Source: Scolanthus callimorphus (lineage: Eukaryota; Cnidaria; Anthozoa; Actiniaria; Edwardsiidae). Taken from it: a stretch of DNA of 64,000 nucleotides. The DNA lies in NCBI GenBank assembly GCA_033964015.1, contig CM066924.1, positions 24,362,280 to 24,426,279 on the forward strand. Reading direction: 5' to 3'. The notes beneath the pieces are model-generated. The model ran no database searches and had not been told where the DNA came from. It worked only from the letters and a program-made list of their open reading frames with translations. Position numbers and translations under genes: made by a program. This document shows positions 12,801 to 24,400 of the stretch, in pieces (position 1 is the first letter of the stretch; each line of letters begins with the position of its first letter).

Positions 12801-15800
12801 ACAGCCGACCCCAAATGAACATCAGATCACATCATGGTAAAATATGCAAATAAGGCAAAGCTGTGTCCCATTTCTACTTACGTGCAAGTCTCAGGACAGT
12901 CGCACCCACTTGGAAGCTTAATTTCATGTGACAACCTTATGTAGCACTTTCCTTGTTATAAATGTCATATAACAATTAGTCATTCTAGCACTAGATGATG
13001 TTTTGCCCTATGTAAAGGAATCCAAGAGGCTCTTGGGCCTCTGAATTCCCCCTCCCCCCAATTTCGAACTCCAAAAGAGAAACGAATGGATTAACCTAGA
13101 TTCCAGAGGCCGGATTCCGGATTCCAATTGCTAAATTCCGGATTCCAAGGCTCGCTGAATTGGATTCCGTATTCGGCATACCCTTACATATAGTAATAGG
13201 GCGAGTTATTTTCATACGTTTTCAAATAGACAGACCTTCCATGTTCTTCTCCAAAGACAAATCCTTTGTAGATGATTATGCTTATAAATAGAAAATTTCA
13301 CTTGATGAAGGAAAATCCTTATCTTCACCCTCACTTGGTGAAGGAAAATGCCTGACGGTTGCGATAGGCCATGCACAACTGTATTAATATCCTGCAGGAT
13401 ATTTGAAATCAAAACTCCTACTTACTTTGTGTGTCATTGCGAGTATCACATTTAGGTAGAAGGGGCAGGTAGGTTGGCACGCATCCACAATGTTTCAACA
13501 CGTTTTCTGCTCGGCAGCCAAGAACACAAGCCTAGAATTGGTTAATCGAATTTGCTTTCAATTAGAATTTAAATAATAATGAGTGTATCAGAATATGACC
13601 TGAACTTTGGTTTTGGAATATAAAGTACACCCTAGGGAGGCTTGTCAGGTTACCGAGTGGCGCAAACCCCTGATTTTCAAGGCATCTTATGTATTCAAGT
13701 ATTATGAAGTTATCGTAAGATGCTAGTATGGCGACTTTACAGCCTAAATAAGGCCAATACAAGTAAAAAGAACATATGTTTAGGTAAAAATCGGGTTTTC
13801 TGGAAAAATAAAAAAAGTTGGGTACCGGGTTCTATCCGCGCCTTATAACTGGATAACTATAGGAAGCGATCAAAACATTTCTACTCTTATTATAGATAAA
13901 GAAGTGGCCGTTGTGTTGCTTGCATCCCCTACTGTACTTTGTATATCCTCGCTCTTAGACTGAGTACAGTCCCTTCTTTGGCGAACGTCCGTAAAAAGAG
14001 CGGGAAAAGCCGCGCGACGATGATTTGAATTGCCGAAGGCACGAGCGAGTGCCGAAGGCGTGAGAGTTCACTCCTTGCGCTCTCGCTCGTGCCTCGGTAC
14101 TTCAAGCCATCGGCGCTTGTTGTTTCACGCGCTCGTTTTCATGGATGTTCACCAAAGAAGGGACTGCAAACAGCTCAGTCTGCCTCGTTCTATAAGACGT
14201 CGAGAGAGATGCATATACAGAGTACACCAAGAGGAGTGTGTAAAACACTTACGTCTGAGCTGTAGAGTTTTCTTGGAAACAGAACTGGTGTCGAAATATC
14301 TTTACAACCATTCTCAGTATAGGGCTTGTCCAGCCGCGCAAACTCGTGCTGAGATAAATATAATGATTAACATATTGACTCGTGCTAGTTCAGGTCCACT
14401 ATATGGTATGGTGAGGTGTGGTGTGGTGTGGTGTAGTGTAGTGTAGTGTGGTGTGGTATGGTATAGTGCGTGTGATGTGATCTGGTTAACCCGGGGACTG
14501 TGTTCTCTCACAGCTCCCTGGGTAACCTTTATTTAAACACGGACATCGATGTCATCAGCATTATATTACATTTAAATAGATTAAATTATATTACATTTAA
14601 ATAGATTTAGTTTACAATAGCCGTGTATTAATAAAACAAACTAGGAAGTGTGCAAATACTGTCCTAAGTAAAGAGCCGATTTCTTTCCACCAAAAAGGAG
14701 ACTTCTATAGGAGAGTAATGTTCTATGAAAAAGCAAGAGAGCTAGTAGAGCTCATTGATGGAACTGAGTTACCAATTTACAAGATCACATCTCTTTTAAC
14801 AGTGTAGTAAAGTATCTTGCCTGTGAGAAGCTCAGGATTCCCTTTTATGCTAAATCTAGCTGATTATGGATTTTGAAGTGTACATTATAATATCATCTAG
14901 CAGACCTGGTACTTGACTCAGGCGCGGATCCAGGGGGTTCATCGGGTGCAAATGAACCCCCCTCTCCCAAGAAAGAACCGATTTTTTTGGGATCGGTTCC
15001 TTTTGTCATTTCAGAGTGGTTCTTTTCTTTTATGTGACCCAATATGATACCAGTATATATTAAATTCATGATGTAACAACCATTTCAGGATAACCCTAAG
15101 ATTTTTTTTTGTTTAAAAAACAAAAACGAAAATAATGTTTCCTCATACGTTGCACTTCATCAGCAAAAATGACCCCCCCCCCCCCCTCCCCTCTTAAAAT
15201 CCCGGATCCGCCACTGTGACTAGACATACCATCTGCATTCCTACGCGGTTTAAAGTCCCCGGAATAAAGGCGTGACCTTTTGCATTAGGGCTCGGTAAAA
15301 TGCCAGGTTGGTGAAGCTGTAGGAGAGCCCCAAGGTATGGGGAGAGCATTCCAACGTACTCCGCTGTTTCTAGGTTCAAGATCATCGTCAGCGCTACGCA
15401 AAACAAAGAAGAAATCAAAGCGCCGCAATGACAAACTCGTGGACGCTGAGCCATCAACTATAATACTATATTGCACTTTTTTTGCAGTCAATGCACTAAA
15501 GTTAAAACTGATAATCAGTGATGTACACATTATCTTGAATTAAATACTTAGAAGACTTGGTGGCCCTCTGGCTAGCCTAGTCTATGGCTTGTCATCATTC
15601 CATGTCTTGATGGGTTTCCTGTGGTAAGAGATGCAGCCGTAATCTAGTTCCCAGACCCTTTTGGCCGTGCTAACGACAACGCCATTTTCGCCCCCTAAGT
15701 ATATCTCGTTCCTGTCCTTCGGACATCCACGAGTTAAAAAGGAGAGAGGAAAGGTTTTGATTGGCTCAATTTATCCCGCCAATGCAAGTAAATCTCACAG

Positions 15801-18481
15801 ACAAGAATATCGTTGGACTCCCGTAGTTCAGTGTTTTAGCAACTTACAACGTGAGGGCGTTGTAGAATTTGTTGTTAATGTGCCATTTTCATTCAGGTCA
15901 TTAAACGTGAAGCAGTTACCAAAGTAGTAGTCGAAATGCCATCCAAGTCTGTGCGAAGAAATGACAACGATTTGTAAGTACTTAAATAGTAACAGTGGCA
16001 CGAAGTGGCGTATCCGCAAAGACCCCCTCCGATCTTTTGAAGTACTAACAATGTACTAACACATGTACGAAGAGACGAGGGTTACTAAAGAGGCAAGCGA
16101 GTTAGATAAGCTAGCTCAAAAGACAAGTAGCCACCCTCCCCTCATCGAGAGGAACTCCAGATATTCAACAATCGCTCTTGACTCCAGTGGAAATTGCAGG
16201 CTCTTCAACCTAGCAATTTGGAAATTTGAAGCAACCCCTGAAGAATTCTGGGGTAAGAATTCTGGGGTTCCTCGAAAGGGGGTAGCAGATATCATGAGAT
16301 ATTAAACGGAACAGTCTATAATCGTGTCTGGACGGAGCCCGTCCTTTGTATCAGTCGCGCAAAGGCGCGGGAGACTTTTAAATCGTGACTGACCTTTTTC
16401 TATCGCAAAGCTTTTCGCTCCACCTGCAGTCAATAATAAAATCGTCCAGCTGATGACCAATTTTTTGTTTCTCTTCAATTGTAGAATTTATAAGGAAGAG
16501 ATCAATGCTTGATCGCAATTGCCTGGAAGTGGTGTTATCTTAAGAGAAGAAAAGAAGTATTTTAATTAGAATCACAATCAGAATTGTAAGTTTCTGCTAC
16601 GATCACAGGGGTTGATGGTTTCTCGTTTTTGTCCTGTTTCTCGAAAAGGAGGGTTGGTGTTTTCTCGTTTTTGTCCTGTTTGTCGAAAAGAAGTGTATTT
16701 TAGAATAATTTAATAACGTGAATTAAATTGGTACTGTGAGAGTTTTCTTCGCTGGGGGGGGGGGGGGGGGGCTCAAATTGTATCAACGGAAAACGTCTGT
16801 ACATATAGAAGGTTGTGGACGGCGGTAAAACAAAGCGAGTTTCGACCCAGTTTCCGACTGGAATTCACAAGACAGGAAACTCGTCGCAGACTTCATTGCT
16901 AGTAGAGGCCTCTTTTCTCTGCATTTCACGGGCAGAGGTCTCTTTTCCTAGCGATCCTCAGCCAGTGAAATGCAGAGAAAAGAGCCTCTACTAGCAATGA
17001 AGTCTGCGACGAGTTTCCTGTCTTGTGAATTCCAGTCGGAAACTAGTCGGCTTATTATCGCCAAACTTTCTCCTTCAAAAACGTTTTTTTCGCGTGATCA
17101 CAGAAGAACAGGGAACCACGTTCAAGACGAGAAACTCGTGTGAATTCGGATAATGCCGGGTTCAACGCGTTCAGTACGGGTGAAGGACGACCCGCTACCA
17201 GTCCAGCCTATTATGTGCATTTCAATTAAAATTACCATGCGCAATTGGAACCAAAAGCTCATGGAAGTCCTTGTTTAGCAGTCGCAAGCTTTATTGAATT
17301 ATAGTATACCCATACCTGCTGGGTCTCCATTGCCCTGTAAGAGAAAAAAAAACAAGTCAAATATTGCGTTTCAGTTGTACCTCACTTTATTACGGTCCTT
17401 GAAAGAAATGACCATCAAGTTGAAACAATTTATTGAATTTGCCCGAGGGCCGGGAAATCCTCACAGAGCGAGGCTCCACTATTAGTTTGGCTAGCCACCC
17501 CCCTTGTTCTCATATTTCTTGTAAAAACCGTGAGATTAGCCACTCCCTTGGTCTGAACTCTGTAGTATATCCTTTGTACTAGCCACCCCCCGTCTTAAGG
17601 GTCTGCATTCGCCACTGACATTCTCTGTTTTTACCGTTACAGTAATTTTTCACACAAATCAGTAGCCTGGGGAGCCTGTACCTTGAGCTCTTGAGAGCCC
17701 TTGAGCAACTTCTCTGCTTTGTTGCTAGGTGATGTTACAGGAAACATGTAAACTTCATAATAAATTCATTTAAAGTTAGTAAATTCTGGATTTTATGAAC
17801 CTGTCGCTGTTAGGCGAATGGCCCATGTTTCCTTTTATTTTTGAATCTTTAAATCAAATAAGAACCGGCTGGTTTAGGCTGAAAGTTCTAGATTCTTATA
17901 CGTGAGTTATTACTGCCTCTTCTTTTATATACTTGAGAAACTATTTTTAAACTATTGTTTGTTCGCACAATCGTAATGAAGCAAACTTAAGTAAATGCTT
18001 GAAATCACAATTTTTTTTCTCTCTTCATTTTGCTTGCTTGTTTTCAGAATTACAAGTAGAAGCCGGAAGGAATGTTTACCTTCGGTTTAGTTATGTGGTT
18101 ATTGCTTTAATACCCTTAAAAATATCTTACCTTCCTTTCTATTCCTGGCAATTCCATCTTTCTCAACTCTGATCTTTTGATGGGGTTAAGATTGCAAATC
18201 GTTACAGCAGGGAAAAGCATGGCTTCATCCGGTCGTTGCCAAGTGATATTCATGGCGACGGGAAAAGAATAGTAAAGGTAACAAAGTTTAATTATTTGGC
18301 CACACGAGTATCCCAGACAGAACACAACCCAAATGATCCACAAGATCTTCCGGACTGGATGTTGGCTTGAGGCAATTCTACCGAATCCATGAGCCGTGGT
18401 TGTCTCTAGAAATTCGTTTCCAAGACGTTTGCAAATCTTCTTTCTTTTTGATACAGCCTTTCTTGAGCTGATTTGAGCCAT
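9870..18481 (-). CDS. ASIC/DEG-ENaC family sodium channel
   Basis: Trimeric Na+-permeable channel of the plasma membrane. Exons (coding order): 18481-18131, (one or two missing), 16522-16394, 15948-15848, 15393-15230, 14348-14253, 13531-13426, 12951-12882, (gap), 10998-10928, 10530-10455, 10034-9870. Exon 1 gives the gating TAHGFGRIA (HG motif), TM1 around LWIIWVVFCLGYSCG and FPAVTICNLNPIKRSEL. Then come IGHQLDDFIIDCRW, FGNCFTFN, a palm segment with LHQPGILPSP and FIPGTLNRVG, PYTENGC, and a Cys-rich thumb (YSSD/ACVLGC, CGCVPTY, GCDCPETC). TM2 is ADIGGQLGLFVGMSVLSLIE. Phases agree at all directly joined exons. Two gaps remain: between 18131 and 16522, and between 12882 and 10998, where phases do not join. 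The usual GAS selectivity triplet reads GMS. A polyadenylation signal (AATAAA) lies at 9829-9824. Ligand (protons or peptide) cannot be told from sequence. Confidence 0.9.
11284..11356. repeat. (GGTGGA)n microsatellite
   Basis: About twelve copies of a hexamer, within a wider purine-rich GGT/GGA tract (11000-11360). It sits in a gap of the ASIC gene. Its open frames (LHLHLH on the minus strand) are artefacts of the repeat. Confidence 0.95.
11465..11578 (-). repeat. SINE head fragment, tRNA-derived
   Basis: On the minus strand it reads ACCGGTTAGCGCAGTGGTAG, then AGCGCCGGGC and GGTTGGGGGTTCAAAAG, i.e. an A box and a decayed B box like the SINE at 55120. ACCGGT is duplicated at the head end. 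Confidence 0.75.
13958..14180. repeat. Foldback element in ASIC intron
   Basis: Left end GACTGAGTACAGTCCCTTCTTTGG and right end CCAAAGAAGGGACTGCAAACAGCTCAGTC are inverted repeats; the inner part is also palindromic (GGCACGAGCGAG against CTCGCTCGTGCC). It lies 70 bp from ASIC exon 14348-14253 and is MITE-like, with no coding capacity. Confidence 0.75.
14922..15217. repeat. MITE-like element abutting an ASIC splice donor
   Basis: Ends read GGCGCGGATCCAGGGGGTTC and (inverted) ATCCCGGATCCGCC. A relative lies at 32120-32180 (GGCAGATCCAGGATTTTAAG). Its right end stops within about 10 bp of the donor of ASIC exon 15393-15230. A 14-base C run is inside. Confidence 0.65.
15603..15745. repeat. Dispersed repeat B, copy 2
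   Basis: Second copy of the element at 8655-8770, with the same TTGATGGGTTTCCTGTGG and CCTGTCCTTCGGACATCCAC blocks and an extra central segment. Confidence 0.75.
16847..17046. repeat. Long hairpin, about 82-bp arms
   Basis: Arms 16847-16929 and 16965-17046 are almost perfect reverse complements, differing mainly by one missing base (GAGGCC against GAGCC). The spacer is about 35 bp and itself repeats AGAGG-CTCTTTTC blocks. It sits in an ASIC intron. Confidence 0.9.
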
Positions 18482-18718
18482 AATACCAAGCGAATTCTGT
18501 CAATACGGGTGCGGCCGGTTATTGCATTTCAACTTCGCTTGTGTGCTTTGGCAGAACAACTTATAAGTTAGTTAAAAGTTAATTCAATTCAAAAAAGAAT
18601 TGTATTGGCAGCACACCTGTTTTTCTTTTGTAATGAAAGTTAGAGTTAATGACTTTTGTCGAACTTTAGTTTAAATAATACATTAGGTGCGCGCATCGGC
18701 CTGTCTTGCGAACCTTTA

Positions 18719-18900
18719 TAAGGCTGCGTACACACTTAGTGCCCGGGCACTAGCAGTGCCCGAGTACAAGGTCTGGACCTTGTACTCGGGCACCAGTGCT
18801 ATGCCCGAATTTTGGTTTGGGCACGCGAAAAACTGGACTGTTCACATTAGTGCCCGTGCTCGGGCACTGTGCCCGGGCACCAAGTGTGTACGCAGCCTTA
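18719..18900. mobile_element. TA-flanked MITE
   Basis: Terminal inverted repeats AGGCTGCGTACACACTTAG / CAAGTGTGTACGCAGCCT are each flanked by TA. Inner GTGCCCGGGCAC motifs are also palindromic. It has no coding capacity. A degraded relative lies at 56440-56585 (CAAGTGTGAACGCAGCC). Confidence 0.85.
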
Positions 18901-19237
18901 GTTGTCCTATTCACAAGGATAGGTTTTGGTTACTACACGCAGAGTGGTATAATTAATGTCATGGTATCCCCGGTTTATAATATATTTAGCAAGTGAAGTT
19001 TGTGTATGGAGATCCGTTATTTTGGTTTCAGTGTGAAATTAAGCTACGGCTCAACAGGCACATGTAGCGCGCAAGATTTATGTCCTGTATGTTTCCCGAG
19101 AGGTTAATCTTGAAACTTCGCACGCGTGTCTCAGAAACCCAAAGTGTTTCATTTGTCTGGCGAAAAATACATTAATGTTTTGTCCCGGCTACACAAATCT
19201 GTCGCGCGCAACAATGTTTTTCGCGCGCGACTTTAAG

Positions 19238-19379
19238 CAATTATTGGATGAGGTTTTTGTGATTTCCAGAATAAACAATGTCGAGACAGGTGGAATCGAG
19301 GCCGTGAGGCCGAGCCTGATTCCACTTGGCGAGATATTGTTTATTCTGGAGATCACAAAAACCGAATTCAATAATTGTT
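19238..19379. repeat. Palindromic repeat
   Basis: The left half (CAATTATTG, GTTTTTGTGATTTCCAGAAT) and right half (ATTCTGGAGATCACAAAAAC, CAATAATTG) are imperfect reverse complements with a GC-rich centre (GAGGCCGTGAGGCC). Confidence 0.85.
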
Positions 19380-20224
19380 TTATTATACATTGATTCAGTA
19401 GAAATACTTTTATTTCTGTCAAGCAATTTATTTTGCACAAGCGCCTTGTTAAAATAGGGAAGGCGCTCTAGTTCCATGATGCATTGCGCGCGTATCAAGA
19501 ATCAGCTAGCTGATTCTTGAAGAATCAGCATGCTGATTCTTGGAGACCCTCAAAGTGCGTGATTCCCAAAGTAAAGCGCGCGCTCTTAGCCAATCAGAAT
19601 CGAGATAGTGAGTACAATGTATAATAAAATTGGGTAGCATGCAAGAGGTTTATGAAGGAAACATGAGACTCCGTCAAAAGCTCATGATGTACTTTTACAT
19701 CATGAGCTTTTGACTCCGTGTACAATGCTGCGCGCTATGTGTCCAGTTTAGACAGGGCTTTAGTCTCCCGACTTTGTGTCGGTCACGTAACGCGCCAGAC
19801 GAACGTTATTCAATTATTCAACCAGATATAAAACCTCAGGATGTCCTTCCAGTCCTTCTCTACTGGTGATGACCGTCGCATCTTTAGGGGTTGTGCTCGG
19901 CGATCTGGAATTTTTTAGAGACTAAAGCCAAATCAGATAAACAAAACAAATGGCATTTTTCGGGGAGTTATTTCGCAAATATCGCCTAGAAATCGTTGGA
20001 AACTGCAAGGATTTCCGGCGATCCTACACAGTTGTTTTTTTAGGGCAGAAAAGCAATCGGAAATTTATATGGCTATATATAAAGGGTACAAGATTCCGAC
20101 GGTCATCCCAACCATTTTGGTCTTGTGAACCTCCTTGGATCGGATCTCTTCCTCATGCACTAAAGTGCACTAAATGAAAAATACACGAGCACAACACTTC
20201 AATACTTTTACCATTCTCCTACCC

Positions 20225-20460
20225 AGGGCTTCCCGGCTCTCGTCACCTCGCGGGGGAGGTTCTGGTAACAGCCACTGACGCATGCGCAAGAGTTGATACA
20301 GAGCCTTTGAAAGAAAGATCTTTCTGCGCATGCCCCAATGTTCAAAATCAGCCAATTAGGAAACGTCTTCAAATGACTATCACCCAAGCCTCCCCTGCTC
20401 TGAAGGGGGACATTTTTAGTTACGCCCACTTTGTGGTACCTAGACATTATCAAGCAACTG
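20225..20460. repeat. Dispersed repeat C, copy 1
   Basis: Shares AAGATCTTTCTGCGCATG, CCAATGTTCAAAA and TCACC-AGC-TCTCCCCTGC blocks with 31785-31930. The function of the family is unknown; it is probably a MITE. Confidence 0.65.
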
Positions 20461-20984
20461 TAAGAAAAAAGGGAAAATATTGATTGAATTGATAGTGATA
20501 CAAACCATTAACCTGTGTGACCCTGTGCCAATCACCTATTCATAACCCAAGTAAGATCTTATCTTATCCATGAGCTACGAGCGAGTTCGTAGGTCACGTG
20601 CTCTTTTGATTCACTCATAGGACGAGAATATGTGAATCATAATGAATATTTATAATAGCTAGCCGCCATCTTGAAGTCGGCGTAAAAAAATAGGGAGCTC
20701 TGGGTACGACAATGTACTTTATTTTCATTAGTTTGGTGAGTGTTTATGATCCATTTTACATGCATCTGGCATTAATATGTACAGATAAATGACTGGAGTA
20801 CAATAGGATCCAGTACTCAGCGAACGTAGATAGTCATTATAGTGACAATCTGGCCCAGCACAGCCCCCAAGTGGCAAACCAGTTGGCTAAGTACAAGCGT
20901 GGAGATTTACACTGAACAGAGAGAGAAAAAGCATTCTGACGTTCGTAGTCAGTCAATTCGTATTTATACCACAACGCGCGCGTT

Positions 20985-21316
20985 TCTCGAATTCTGATTG
21001 GCTCTCAGCCGTGGATACATAAGAGGACATACCACGGAACGCGCCATCATAAGCGCGCGCACTAAAAAGAACCAACGAAAACACGCGCGCCCTGCTTTTG
21101 CCTTTTTATTTTTGCCTTTTTGTTGTGGTATAAAACAAATGTCCTCTGATTTTCCGTGGTATGTCCTCTTATATACCACGGAATGACGTAATAAAGTGGT
21201 CATAAAGTACTGCGGACCCACTCGGCTGCGCCTCGTGAGTCCACAATATTTTGACCACTTTATTACGTCATTCCGTGGTATATAAGAGGACATACCACGG
21301 AAAATCAGAGGACATT
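20985..21316. repeat. Nested palindromic element
   Basis: From 21139 to 21316 the sequence is a near-perfect inverted repeat with arms of about 70 bp around CGGCTGCGCCTCG. Each arm contains a smaller palindrome (CCGTGGTATGTCCTC against its complement). The motif also occurs at 21012-21042. Confidence 0.85.
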
Positions 21317-21416
21317 AGTTAAATCACCGGATCGCAAGTCCAACCAATCAGCCTTGATCTCATACATTCCCTAGGACGGAAGCAAGTACTTAACTGCATG
21401 GCCAAAATATGTTGAT

Positions 21417-24400
21417 TTAACCATGAATTACTCTCATTGCGTCTTTGTTTTCGTATGCCTGTGAGTGCGGTGCGTAGATTGGTAAGCCATGAGAGTCTGT
21501 AGTCACTGCCTCGGGACAGTAACAGCGATTTCGTTTAATGTTTTTGTCCCACTGAACATCAAACAAGGCCTTAAGGGAATCACAGTCAAGTGGGCGCTCG
21601 GCCCTGCAGTAGGCATCACGTTTATATTGCGTTGACAAAGCTGAAACAATAACAAACAGAAAATAATTGTTGTTGGTATCCACCAATTCCGCGCGATCTG
21701 ATTGGCTCATGAAACTAGGAATATCCCAGGATATTCACTGTTTAGCGTCACGCGCAATCATCGGTGTCAATCGAAAACATTTCTAGCCAATTATTGACAG
21801 CAATTTCATATTTCATCCACAAATGATTTGATGAATACTATATAATATAATCCATGCAGTAAGATCCAACATCCCTTACTTGAGCACAGAGAAAACGGGC
21901 ATCAAAAAATAGGTAGGGATGGGGTGGGGTGGGGTGATACAACCCGGGGACCCTCCACCTCCCGCTTCACCGCTTCCCTAGAACAAGCACTCACTTTGTA
22001 TAATACAATGGGCAGAGTCAATCAAAATCACTCCGTTCAGTGCCGCAGGGTCTCTGAAACTACTCCACGCTACAACGTCACCCTCGAACGCGTTCCTCCT
22101 CTCGCCATTGACGCAAACCGCGTCCCAGTGAAAGATACGCTCCATATGTTAAGGTTACTCATTGCGCCTAAGACAATAGCAAACGCTGTTATAGGTTTGA
22201 GTTCTTGTTTTGTGTGTGTGATGTGATTTTCATAATCCGGTGGATGACACACTTTACATTCCGAACGCTAAACCGCGGTTGTGGTGGGAGCTTGGTTGGC
22301 TTAGCGTCCAAGCTTTACGGCTGTGGACCAAACGTCGACCGCTAGGGATTCCCTCAAGACGAGGAGAACACCTTTACAGAGGCAGATCCAAGAATTTCAG
22401 AAAGGGAGGCCAGATAGTGAAAACATCTGACGAAAAGTTGCAAATTTCCTTCAGCAAATACAGTAAATGTATGGTAAAATCTCCCGAGAAAAGGGGACCG
22501 CGGTATGATTTGTCGTCCTCGTTTCTTACCAGCTAGACTCTGAGCTGCCGAGAACCCTCCACCGTATAAATCCAATTCCTGCCCAAGTATGAGTATTCCC
22601 CCACCTGGGATGCGAAATCCCTTTTTGTGATCGCTCACAGCCGTTAGTTTTCGTCCTTGATAATAAAGCGTTGACATGCCGCTAGAGCTTTCCCACGTCC
22701 AACAATAGAACCCCCAACCGCTCTTTCTACTTGCTGTTGGAATAGTACTGCAGCTGAAAGGTCAAATGAAAATCCTCACTGCTTTTTGCTGTAAGTTTAC
22801 ATTTTTCTAAGATCTAGATCTAGTTCGCGTTAGTCATTTTCGCTAAATGACTTTTCAGGTTCAGTCACAAGCCCGACCTGAGCCAAAAAGCGCAAGTCTG
22901 TAAGAAAATATCAGACCAAGGTCTTGCAGTACGGACCGAGCGATAGCGAGGTCTCTACAAAAAGACCGAGGTCTGATATTTCCCGTACAGACCGAGCAAG
23001 TGAGGTTAATAATTCGTTCATTATATGGCTGATTTGATAAAAAAAAATTGAATATATATATCCTGTCTAATTTCCGTTTTTTTTTAGATTTTGCGTGAAG
23101 TGTTTTATATATCCCTGCACTTTTTGCCTTGTAACAAGCAGCGAAAACTTTGAAGCGAAAAAAGCTAGCGTACAAGAATTGCGCAAAACGCAAAACAATC
23201 TTCATCCGGGACACGGATAAAAATAAGCCATATAAAAATAGTTACATACTACACGTCTTACTCTGGGCGTGATTCAATTTGCAGTGAGAACACGCGCGCG
23301 AGATAAAAATGTACTGCGGCTGCGCCACTCTGCTGCGCCTTGTGAGCCCATAACATTTGACCACCTTATGAGAACTTACCTTTTCCATTGATGTCCGATG
23401 GCCAATTCAGTAATGTCGTTCACAATGAAAAGGGCAAATAAATCTCCGCTATAGGTCCTTGTATTATAATGGAAAATACCAGCTTTGTCTGACTTAACCC
23501 AGGCCCACACACAGGCGGTGAACTCGGTCAATTCAGGAAGAGTGCCGTGCAGTCTTGCAAACTTGCTCACACCTCCTGACCCAAAGTCAAGATCAAAGTC
23601 TGTTGTAGCATCTAATGTACAAACGAAACAATAAACACGCTTGTTATGAGACTTCCCCTCTACCCCAGTTCTAGGTGGACGAAAGAACCCATTCCACTCA
23701 TCGTAATAGCAGGGGATTGTCTCCCGGCGCAATGACACTTCATATATACTGCAAAACAGCCCTCATGATTGTTAGCTGCTCGGTAGCAAATTACGCCATC
23801 CGAACAGCCCGTTAAGACCTTCAACCTCTCACCTCGTCTAGCGGTCGCCGTGTGAGCCGTGTTCTTTTGACCGCTTTGAGACCCCCCGACCTTGTGAAGG
23901 GAAACATTATACACTTAATGAGGGAAACAGTGAGTTTTGTTTTCCCGTGAATCTCGATGTTTCCCGAGTGTTTTATTATATAGCAAAAAGAAAACACAAT
24001 AAAATAACAAACAACTTCCCCGCCGAAATTTTCCGCTCTAGCGATGTTGCCCGCGCGGCCGCAACACTTTTTGAATTGTAAAAAAAATGGCGAAATGTTC
24101 TTGACATGTCATTTTGATCATGATTTCGTCTCACCTTCAGATCTCACATAGCCGCTTGGAAAAAGCTTTACATCCCCATACACAGTAGCATCAGTTACTT
24201 TGTCCCAGCTTATCAAATTACCCTTCTCTTCGCCAGCTCCTTTGCTAAGAGCTTCAATAGTAAGGTCGCCTAATATCCAGTCCCAGATATTGAGAGCAGT
24301 CAAGTTTCCCCTGAATGAGTTTCCACCTGTTGAAGTCTGTATAACGATACATAATTAGGAAATGCAAGTTTAATAGGCTGCTCGCAAATGAAAGAATACA

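Larger units (their letters stand above)
18482..21416. other. Intergenic, ASIC 5' end to pentraxin-gene 3' end
   Basis: No exon found. It holds a TA-flanked MITE (18719-18900), a palindrome (19238-19379), a dispersed repeat copy (20225-20460) and a nested palindrome (about 20985-21316). The ASIC promoter must lie near 18500-18700; I see no clear core element. Confidence 0.6.

Noticed and set aside
17316..17334. 19-bp microexon of the ASIC gene on the minus strand (TTACAG, GGCAATGGAG..., GTATGG)
   Set aside because: Splice signals are good but its length leaves the wrong phase for exon 16522-16394 and nothing in the 6 codons is diagnostic.
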